DNA of 64,000 bases, taken from Coemansia sp. RSA 922. Lineage: Eukaryota > Kickxellomycota > Kickxellomycetes > Kickxellales > Kickxellaceae. The position numbers and the translations under genes are program-made. Where the stretch lies: positions 1 through 64,000 of the forward strand of contig JANBQS010000013.1 of NCBI GenBank assembly GCA_027577415.1, written 5' to 3'. The notes beneath the pieces were generated by a model, which saw nothing but the letters and a program-made list of their open reading frames with translations, was not told the origin of the DNA and ran no database searches. Positions 56,444 to 64,000 of this stretch are shown in pieces. The first letter of the stretch is position 1. Each line of letters opens with the position of its first letter.

Positions 56444-56467
56444 CCGAGAGAATTATAATTCTCTCGG
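56444..56467. repeat. 24-base perfect palindrome
   Basis: The left half ccgagagaatta is followed by its exact complement taattctctcgg. Lies just before the C-rich repeat at 56483. Confidence 0.88.
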
Positions 56468-56482
56468 TCACTAGCCGAGTCG

Positions 56483-56605
56483 ATATATACCTCAAAAATA
56501 CCACAATCAATGATAACAACCATCCGTTTTTCACCCCCACTAAGGGCCACATATATTTTTTCCAACCCTCTCCAAGGGAATTCACACAAGGCTAACACAA
56601 TTACA
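56483..56605. repeat. C-rich direct repeat, copy at 56.5 kb
   Basis: Partner of 28559-28700: tatatacctcaaaaatac, a C-rich centre, and ctctccaagggaattcacac followed by a near-identical tail (aaggctaacaca against aagactaacaca). Same orientation. It supplies the only frame of the minus-strand reading 56670-56395, which is therefore not a credible gene. Confidence 0.65.
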
Positions 56606-56699
56606 ACAAAATAAATTATTCTAATATATTTTAATCTATCTAAAATAGAACATTTTTTACAAAAATACATAATATAACAATAAATAATATTTTATTCTA

Positions 56700-57310
56700 A
56701 CCAAAATATAACAAATTAGACAAAAATAAAACATAATAAAATAGAAAACACATCTATACTATCTTTATTATTATACTATAGTATCTTATACTATCATTAA
56801 TATAATAATATTTTAAATATATTTATGTTTAATATTTTTATTTATTTAGAAACTAATAATATTTTAATAAGTTTATTTTAAATAAATATTTATAATTAAA
56901 ACTAAACTTTTATAATCCTACTTACGATACAGAATTAATAGAAAAAAAATAAAATATTTTTTTTTATATATTTTTTTTTATTTTTTTTTATTTAAGATTT
57001 CTATTTTATGTAATTGGTACCAATCAATAAATTTTTTATATGTGTACTTAGAAATAAGCTCTAATTCAACCCATATGATTTTTAATTTTTCTATAATGTC
57101 TTTTTTTGCTCATTTTTTCATTATCAGATAAATTAATATCAATTTTTTCACTCAGATCTATATATTATACTACTGCCTTCATTTTTCCATCCTTTATATA
57201 AATGCCTTAAAAAACTTCTTATGATGTTAATTTTTGATTATTAAACACAGATGAATCTGTAAATCTATTCTCTAAGTAAGGACCATAAAAAATTTCATGG
57301 AAAAGGCTTA
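56700..57310. other. AT-rich stretch, fragmentary coding signs
   Basis: Minus-strand fragments around 57010-57300 (FHEIFYGPYLENRFTDSSVF) suggest decayed protein sequence continuing below the ORF at 57311-57745. Nothing identifiable. Confidence 0.35.
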
Positions 57311-57745
57311 TTATTTCATTATCATAACAAAATAATATACTGTCCTTTCTATTATACTACATGTTTTTAAATTTATATATTTTAATTCGCTTAAAGGTCC
57401 GCATACGATAGGTTTATGATCTTGATGACTTTCTATAATTGAATTATTAATTGATAAAGATTCATTAGTATTTATTAAAAAATTTTTTTTATTTAATTCT
57501 GATATTGAATTCTCCATTTTTTTATTAATTGATAGCCATATTTTCTTTAAGTCATTATCTAAAATTAATCCATTAAAGTCTGATTCATTAGTATTATCAT
57601 CATCTGAGATTACTATAACCTCTATCTCTTTATTCTTAATTAAACTATTACAATCTACTAAATTTTTCTCATTTACTGAAAAAACTATAAAGTTAGGCTC
57701 TATGTTGTTTATATATAAAAAATCAGTTTCACCTAATGAATACAA
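57311..57745 (-). CDS. Unknown acidic ORF, 144 residues
   Basis: Open frame MYSLGETDFLYINNIEPNF to the stop at 57311. Acidic centre (IEVIVISDDDNTNESDFNG), Asn/Ser-rich, no membrane segment. Downstream fragments in other frames suggest that it was once longer. It lies 30 bases from direct repeat copy B on the opposite side. Style matches the plasmid-like ORFs elsewhere; it could be a relic. Confidence 0.4.
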   Translation of the reverse strand: MYSLGETDFLYINNIEPNFIVFSVNEKNLVDCNSLIKNKEIEVIVISDDDNTNESDFNGLILDNDLKKIWLSINKKMENSISELNKKNFLINTNESLSINNSIIESHQDHKPIVCGPLSELKYINLKTCSIIERTVYYFVMIMK

Positions 57746-57775
57746 ATTTTCAAAATTTGAAAATTATATTGGATA

Positions 57776-57915
57776 ATTACAAATTTTTGAAATTAGAATA
57801 ACTATAGGAATATATATGATTATAAAAATATATATATTTTTAATCATATCTAGAGTAATTATTTCATCTATTATATTAATTTTTTTTCTATTTATAATTG
57901 TATATAAATAATAAC
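57776..57915 (+). repeat. Direct repeat copy B, hydrophobic mini-ORF
   Basis: Partner of window positions 1-140. Carries the same short hydrophobic frame (about 57816-57911, MIIKIYIFLIIS..) with a few residue changes (Arg-Val for Ile-Ala), so the frame is conserved although the DNA has changed. Confidence 0.7.
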
Positions 57916-58067
57916 TAATGAAATTTATAAAATATAAAATTTGGAATATTTATAATAATGATGGCATTTCAATATAATATTTAATACTTATACTATTTAT
58001 ATTATTTATTTCTATTATATATTTTTATCATATATAATAAAAACTGAATAATTTATTAGCCAATAGT

Positions 58068-58093
58068 CCCAATAGGCCTACAGGTCTATTGGG
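58068..58093. repeat. Near-perfect palindrome
   Basis: cccaataggcct and aggtctattggg with a two-base centre; one mismatch. Confidence 0.75.
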
Positions 58094-58404
58094 CTTATCA
58101 CTTATAAAACCATTATATAACTATAATAGATAATTTAAAGTAATAAAAGAGAAAATAAAATTGCATAAAATATTTTAATTATAAAAGATAAAATAGTTAT
58201 TAATATATTTTATATTCATAATCAGTATAATCCTTTTAATCAGATTAATATTATTAATCTGATTAATTTTTTATTATATTACGTGAAAATAATTTGATAT
58301 ATAATTTGTCTCCTATAATATAGGGTACCGAGTCATTTATACGGTTACTATACTATTTATAGGTGTTTGAAGTATAATTTAAAACTTCTTAAATACTGAA
58401 TTTT

Positions 58405-58450
58405 ATTTAGTAGCGGATAGGCCGACAGGCATATCAACACATCGGCTAAA
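58405..58450. repeat. Short dispersed repeat, copy 2
   Basis: Partner of 5277-5320 (gataggccgacaggcatatc). Same orientation. Confidence 0.55.
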
Positions 58451-58719
58451 TAAATAGAATTTAAAACTAATAGAAATACTTTAAACCAATCTTAATAGTC
58501 TAAATATTTTTTGGTATTTAAAGAAATGAACACTTGAAAACTTAAAATATTATAAAAATAATATAAACTTGACTTATGATAGATATAAATATATTACATA
58601 ACAGTTATCAGAAAAATAATAAAAATAACTTAAAAAAATTAACCTCTTATAATAAAATAAATACAACTTATAATTAATACTATTATTATTATAATACTAG
58701 AAATTAAAGAATAATATAC

Positions 58720-59214
58720 TTAATATTTTCTTAATTTTTTACTAATAAAATAAATAGGTTTTGGTAATAATGCTTCTAAAAATTCTTCACCTTTTAAATG
58801 AATATAAAATTGGCAATAAATATTAAAAATATTAAAACTTAAAGATAATATAAGTAGTAAAACAGAAAATAAAAATTGTTGTAATATTGATAGATCTGTA
58901 AATTGATTTAATAAGTATTGAATATTATCTTCAGATATAAAAGAAGATTCTTTTATATCGCTTATATCTATAATATTTTCTGATGATTCATTTAAATTTT
59001 TATCCGAAATTAAAGTATTTTTATTTTTTAATTGATCATTCTCTATTTTTAGTTCTTCATTTTCATTTTTTAATTGATCATTTTCTAATTCAAGTTTACT
59101 TTTTTCTTTATCATTGTTAATATTTCTTTCATTATTATAAACAGTAGCTGCTACCCCTGTTAAACCTACTATCAATGTAGCAATTTCAGTTGTTATTTTT
59201 TTTTGCTGGCCCAC
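58720..59214 (-). CDS. Membrane-anchored coiled-coil ORF behind cob
   Basis: 164 residues, ATG only 9 bases past the cob stop, same strand, so almost certainly on the cob transcript. Layout: an N-terminal hydrophobic segment (IATLIVGLTGVAATVY, residues 11-26); a coiled coil with two copies of ENDQLKNENEELKIENDQL-type heptads (about residues 42-70); a linker; a second membrane helix (FLFSVLLLILSLSFNIF, about 113-129); and a basic tail. No known family recognised. The intact frame in such AT-rich DNA suggests a real gene. Confidence 0.62.
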   Translation of the reverse strand: MGQQKKITTEIATLIVGLTGVAATVYNNERNINNDKEKSKLELENDQLKNENEELKIENDQLKNKNTLISDKNLNESSENIIDISDIKESSFISEDNIQYLLNQFTDLSILQQFLFSVLLLILSLSFNIFNIYCQFYIHLKGEEFLEALLPKPIYFISKKLRKY

Positions 59215-59223
59215 TATTTTCTA

Positions 59224-62200
59224 TTATATTATATTCTTTTTTTTTAATTCATTTTTTTGAGAATTATTATCAGATGTTGCTATAGAAGCAAGAGTATTTT
59301 CTAAAATTGAGATAAAAGGTATGAAGAATAAGAAATAAGAGAAATAAAAAACTGTAGATACTTGACCTATTATTAAAAAGGGAGCTTCGGCGTGATTAGC
59401 TCCAATCCACATTAAAATAAAAAAATTAGCTACAAATAACCAATAGAAAAATTTCATAAAAGGTCTAAATTGTAAACTTCTAATTTTAGATACATCAAGA
59501 ATTGGTAATAAAAATAAAATTAATATAGCAGCAAACATAGCTATAACACCACCTAATTTATGAGGAATAGATCTTAAAATAGCATAGAAAGGTAAAAAAT
59601 CATATTTTATATTAAATTAATTTATATAGTATAGAAGAATGTATATATTTATTTACTAACTGAATTAACTGATCTTTAGAAGAAAACCATATATAAATTA
59701 TAAGTTTATTATCCGCTAAATGTATAGAACATTTGACAGTAAATTTTGTAGTTAAAATATTAATTAATAATTCTTCCGCTCCAGTTATGGAGCAGAACCA
59801 TAAGTATTTAAATGTAAACTTTTTCCATGTTTACTTCCATCATCCATAATCCAATAAGCTAAACTAATAGGTGTTAATAATTCTATTATATTTTGAGATA
59901 TTATTTTTTTACCTTCAGAGTTATAAAATAATTCTCTATAATAATTAAAACATGATAAACTTAATGTTACAAAAGTTTTATGTTCATAATATTCTTTAGA
60001 ATTTTTTAAAGAAGTTAGTTCTGTAGGAACTTTAATATTTGTTCCTATTTTAGGGATATAATCCGTATCTCAAGGACCTTGAGATACAGTATATATATGA
60101 TCAAAATATTCTTTATGTTTATTTGTTTGAGTGTACATAAATCTAAAATTTCCAATTAAAAATCTTTTTTGTATATGACCGACCATCACCTAATAAAATA
60201 CCTATTAGTATTTCAGATATTTCAGATGGAATAATAATTTTATTTTTTTCTTCTTTTGATAATTGTTTTTTTATAGGCAATATATATAAGAAATCTATTT
60301 TATATATAACTATATTCTATTAATTTATATAAAAATTTGGACTATATCTTTAGTCATTTTTTTATGACTATCTCACGTGTAGTCTCTGAGATTCCTACTA
60401 AACTATTTATAAAGTCGTTAGTTATCTGCTGATTATTCATTGTTATATCCTTAACATTGTTACGCCAAATATTTTATATAAAATATTTGGGTATTTAAGG
60501 TTTTAGAAGTTTCCAGCATATGGTGAGATAAAACACAATTATTTACATAATTGTTCGGCATTTTTAACATACCATTCTGGGACGATCGACGGCGGTGTTA
60601 CTAAGGGGTTTCCTGGTATATAATTATCTGCTTCTCCCATAAAATTAGGGATAAAGAAAATAAAAAATGATAATATTAAAAAGAATAAAAAGAATGTAAC
60701 ATAATCTTTATATGAAAAATATGGATGAAAAGGTATTTTATCACCATTAGAAGAAATTCCTAATGGGTTATTAGATCCGTGCTGATGAAGAGCTATAAGA
60801 TGTAATACTATTAATGCTGCTAATAAGAATGGTAATAAGAAATGTAAACTAAAGAATCTGTTTAAAGTGGCGTTACTTACAGAAAAACCCAATTTAAAAA
60901 AAAAATATTAATATTTATTTTAATTTTTTATTTATACCGTAAAATATATAATATATTTTAGCAAAATAAGCCATCACTTATGTGATGGATAGGACTATAT
61001 TTTAATGAAAATATTATTTTCATTTCTTTCGTTTAGTCTCTGAGGAGTGAATGTATAAAATTGAGCAAAAAAATATTTATATATATATTTAACCCGAATC
61101 TATAAAATTTTATTGTCTTCATAAATTGCATAAAATATGTATATTTACTTTGTTATGATAATCAGACAATAATATTTTCATTTCCTGCTGATTGTCTTTA
61201 TATTTAAAATTTTTACTATACTTATAAAAAGAGAGTATTTAAATATTGTAATAAGAGTTCCCAGCATATAGAAAGATTAACTGGAGCAGTTTCTACCCCA
61301 GATGACATATTATTATTACAAAATTATTTAAATTTTGCTTCAATTATTTACATAATTGGGTAGACTATGTCTTCGACCGTATGATTTTATCATATGGTAG
61401 TTAGGCACTCGTGGAAAGATTATTGTTGATATTACTCACTTTCTAGTCGTTGAACGTTCCGGTATATATTAAATACCTATACCGGCTTCGCTGCAAGTTG
61501 TCCAATCATATTATATAATTGGAGTTTCTTGACAATTCACCTAATTATCACCATAATCTTACGATTATGGGCAGCTCATATGGGAATTATAACTGAAATT
61601 AATTATAAAATATAAATTTATTTTAATTTATTAAAAAAAATAAACTTGAATATCTTTTACTAGATTTTAATTGAGATAAAAAATAATTATACTGAATTAA
61701 TTTATAACCCATTAAAGGATGATTACTAGAAAAAAAATTTAAAACTGTTTTTATATCTTTTTTTGAAGATACACTAAATTTAGAATAATTACCTTCTATA
61801 CCTATTTTTATTATTGTATTAAAAACTAATTTAAAAGATTCAAAAAGAAAAAGATGACTTCGTTGTCTTAATTCAAAACAGGCTGAACCATTATTTTTAA
61901 AGAAAAAACTTCCATAAGGGGGTTTTTCCCCTGTTGTAGAAAAAACTACCTATTTTATGTAAAAGTAGATAAAAATTATAATTCGTTACTATGTACAGAC
62001 TATAATTTTTTAATTTTATATAACATAAAAGAATGCATATGAGGTGTAACTATTTTTCGTAAGGTAACCATAGATTTTTCTCTAATATAAATTCTTGGTT
62101 GAGTTGAAGTATGAAATTGTAAAGTACATTCTAATTCATAACGTATTATAAGTACATTCATAAGTTTAATTACATCTTCAACTTTATAAGAATCAGTACA

Positions 62201-63347
62201 AAGAATCAACCCATGTCGTTTAGCTATCCCATCTCCTTGAATCCAATGAGCTAAAGCAGGAGGTGTTAATAACTCATAAATATTATCCGGTATAGTTTTA
62301 ACTCCATTAACCTGAAGTACCTCAGGTACTTCCGTTAAACAAGGTAATGCACGTGTAAAAAATAAACACTAAAATATTTTTTACTTGAACGTGTTCTTAT
62401 TACTATTCTAGGATAACTAGAACAATAATGAGATAATAAAGTAAATACAAACCATAAATACTCAAAATTTTTTTAAGCTCCGTCCGGGGCTAGCCCCCGG
62501 CGGGCCGGGGACCAGCTTGTTAAAAATATAATTGAACATTCCAATTTGATTTACCTTGTCTTAAACTAGCATCAGATATAATTTACCCCGATCAACATTG
62601 CATGTTGATCAGGTGGTAATGTAATAAGATTACTTATAATTTGATTAAATTGAGAGTATCTTACATTAGAAGTTAAATTATGACCCCATAAAACTAAAAT
62701 TAGATCTTTATATTTTATAATTGATAATTCTATCTCATCTTTTTGTGAAGGTAATAAAATATTAAAAGAAGGTATAATATTAGGAATATCAGAATAAAAA
62801 AAATATTATTTTTCATTATATATATTGCTTTGTTAAATTAATTTTGACGATTATCTGTAAAAGATAAATCATGATATATAATTAAAGGAAATATAATTTC
62901 TTGTAGATCAATTTTAAAAATGACATATTTTACCATATTTTTTGTATTATAAATATTTATTCTACCTACTTTAAATATAGATTGTATTTCTTTTAATATA
63001 TCAATTTGATTTAAAGGTAAATTTATAACTAATTGAATTCTAATATAATTTTTTTCTTTAGATATCGTTATATGCCCTTTTTTTTCTACTAATTTAATAA
63101 ACATAGTAAAAAAAGTATAAGGAATCAGTTTTGCATATTTTTTATCATTTACAGAACGAATTTTTAAATTTTTTAATCTATGTTTATTAATTAAACCTAT
63201 AATAGGAAGAAAACTAAAAATAGGATTTTTAAATAAATTTATATTCTTATGATTAATTTCAATTGATTATGTCATTAAATTTTTGAACTGAACAATATCA
63301 GTACCAACAAAAGGAATAGCAGAAAATAAGTTGGTAATAACCGTAGC
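59224..63347 (-). CDS. cob: Cytochrome b, last four exons (5' part outside window)
   Basis: Haem-bearing core of complex III. Visible exons: 63347-63287 ([19 protein letters not shown]), 61305-61295 (11 bases, completing VQF-IWG), 60889-60571 ([20 protein letters not shown] to VPEWY, with haem-ligand HFLLPF and the QP-site PEWY) and 59600-59224 ([17 protein letters not shown] to the end). They join to an exact frame of 255 residues. Earlier exons lie beyond 64000. All junctions have T/G. The C-terminus has a polar extension ([16 protein letters not shown]). Confidence 0.94.
59601..60570 (-). mobile_element. Last group I intron of cob
   Basis: Splits the Tyr codon of PEW|Y. Core near the 5' end of the intron: P (atatgctggaaac, about 60520), Q (aatcagcagataac), R (tcagagactacacg, about 60375), S (agatatagtcc, about 60340). 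The HEG relic follows the core. Same core family as cox1-i8 and nad1-i1. Confidence 0.82.
59636..60330 (-). pseudogene. LAGLIDADG_2 endonuclease relic, last cob intron
   Basis: Fragments: [14 protein letters not shown] start with frame loss near 60185, [20 protein letters not shown], then the palindrome 60065-60087 introducing a stop, [39 protein letters not shown] (second motif intact) and [10 protein letters not shown], where the palindrome 59778-59793 breaks it again. Non-functional. Confidence 0.7.
60890..61294 (-). mobile_element. Small ORF-less group I intron in cob
   Basis: 405 bases between the 11-base exon and GFSVSN. P1 is visible: exon end ctggggt pairs with gctccag just inside the intron, with the expected T-G pair at the splice site. 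P (tatgctgggaactc), Q (aatcagcaggaaat), R (cctcagagactaaac) and S (aaatatagtcc) are all present. Confidence 0.88.
61660..63286 (-). pseudogene. Mosaic of two HEG relics in cob
   Basis: From the exon downward: LAGLIDADG_1 N-terminal part (63104-62838, [20 protein letters not shown]); more of it to about 62620; a LAGLIDADG_2 piece (62500-62000, [18 protein letters not shown], then [20 protein letters not shown] and SFMLYKIKK); then the LAGLIDADG_1 C-terminal end (61870-61670, [45 protein letters not shown]). So one HEG was inserted inside another. Palindromes at 62314, 62484 and 62590 add breaks. Confidence 0.65.
62484..62520. repeat. GC-rich palindromic island
   Basis: ccggggctagcccccgg followed by cgggccgggg: a run of nearly pure G+C in a region that is otherwise over 75 percent A+T. 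The first part is a near-perfect inverted repeat. It lies inside the LAGLIDADG_2 relic. Confidence 0.8.
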
Positions 63348-64000
63348 CAAATCTTAAAATTTAATTATTGCTTATAAAGCAAGATTATAATAATCTTTAT
63401 TCCATAATTAAATCCATGTATTTTTATAATAAGAAAATATTATTTTCTTTTTTTTTTTTATAAAAACCTTGTGAATAGTTTACTATTAAAGATTCCGACT
63501 GTACATTAAGCATCATTTCAGATACTCATTAGTGACCCAGTCTGTAGGGATTAAATATATAACCCACGGTCTTTTAACGGAATAATTAATTAACCAAGTT
63601 TTCACTAATATAGCTAAATTTTATTTTTTTTATTATTTTCTATATTGATTATTTTAATAAATTAAAAATATTAACTATATATTAAGATTGTAATTTATAT
63701 TTCATACTAGGATGCATAAAAGGACTTACAATTAATTTTAATTTATTTATTGATTTTTTTGGAATATATATAATATATTGATTTAGAATACCAGTTTTAT
63801 GTATAGAAGTATCTAAAGAATAGATATCATCTAAATATTTACTTAAAAATTTTACTTCTTTTAAAGTAAAACAATTTGTACATAATTTTAAACCTGATGA
63901 TACTTTACCACCATCATCCATTATCCATATTGCTAATGCTAATGGTGAAAGATATTGATTTATATTAGATGGTATTTTTTTTTTATTATTATAATAAAAT
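63348..64000 (-). mobile_element. Group I intron in cob, 5' part outside window
   Basis: 3' end before GCTACGGTT (ATVITN). The core at 63480-63610 (atgatgcttaatgtacagtc, agaccgtgggtt, gaaaacttggttaa) matches the cox3 intron and nad5-i2. Carries a LAGLIDADG_2 HEG. Confidence 0.82.
63682..64000 (-). CDS. LAGLIDADG_2 endonuclease, partial, cob intron
   Basis: Open from the right edge to a stop at 63682: FYYNNKKKIPSNINQYLSPL, then LALAIWIMDDGGKVSSGLKL (second motif), CFTLKEVKFLSKYL and SPFMHPSMKYKLQS, the usual family end. The first motif lies outside the window. No break seen in the visible part. Confidence 0.82.
   Translation of the reverse strand, partial: FYYNNKKKIPSNINQYLSPLALAIWIMDDGGKVSSGLKLCTNCFTLKEVKFLSKYLDDIYSLDTSIHKTGILNQYIIYIPKKSINKLKLIVSPFMHPSMKYKLQS

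Larger units (their letters stand above)
61306..63286 (-). mobile_element. Group I intron in cob with nested HEG relics
   Basis: 1981 bases. Core at 61360-61550: S (gaagacatagtc), R (gttcaacgactagaaag) and Q (gacaacttgcagcgaag). The upstream part carries interleaved LAGLIDADG_1 and LAGLIDADG_2 relics. Confidence 0.78.

Noticed and set aside
56395..56670. 91-residue minus-strand ORF
   Set aside because: Its sequence is the C-rich repeat; the other copy at 28.6 kb does not keep the frame, so it is not a conserved gene.

Overview
This window is part of a fungal mitochondrial genome. It is extremely A+T rich and carries the fungal mitochondrial gene set: cox1, cox2, cox3, cob (3' part), nad1-6, nad4L, atp6, atp8, atp9 and rps3, plus 22 tRNA genes. 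Group I introns and homing endonuclease genes (HEGs) take up a large share of it. No rnl, rns, trnD, trnG or trnL(UAG) was found, and cob runs off the right edge, so the molecule continues outside the window. The phylum cannot be fixed from sequence reading alone. Complex I genes exclude Saccharomyces-like yeasts. The only trnW seen has anticodon CCA and the core genes use TGG, so I treat TGA as a stop.

Layout, with everything on the minus strand unless noted. 0-1.5 kb holds atp8 and atp6, in the unusual order atp6 then atp8. 1.6-5.3 kb is plasmid-derived debris: a truncated phage-type RNA polymerase, an inverted repeat and an unknown ORF. 5.6-7.1 kb is nad2. 8-22.4 kb is cox1, with nine exons and eight introns; the exons I placed sum to an exact 531-codon frame. 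22.7-27.1 kb is nad5 (three exons). 27-31 kb is an accessory region with relic ORFs and a C-rich repeat. 31.2-32.3 kb is cox3 (two exons). 33-34.3 kb holds more relics. 34.3-37.1 kb is nad4 (two exons). 37.2-39.7 kb is a cluster of 18 tRNA genes enclosing nad3 and nad4L. 39.8-43.2 kb is a tandem train of three HEGs behind atp9. 43.2-44.0 kb is rps3. 45.4-52.5 kb is nad1 (five exons) with an HEG start fused in frame to its end. 52.6-53.2 kb is nad6. 53.4-56.0 kb carries a plus-strand relic ORF, trnM and trnQ (minus), then trnA and cox2 on the plus strand. 56-58.7 kb is accessory. 58.7-64 kb holds a coiled-coil membrane ORF and the last four visible exons of cob.

The core genes build respiratory complexes I, III and IV and the ATP synthase F0 sector. 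rps3 and the tRNAs serve mitochondrial translation. Intron HEGs are mostly read in frame from the upstream exon and would be made as fusion precursors. Many are broken, nested or fused.

Three layers of mobile DNA stand out: group I introns with LAGLIDADG or GIY-YIG endonucleases, including one 487-residue ORF that joins two LAGLIDADG families; repeated plasmid-like ORFs and repeats scattered between genes; and some thirty short perfect or near-perfect palindromes, often GC-enriched, that sit mainly inside HEG coding sequence and between genes.
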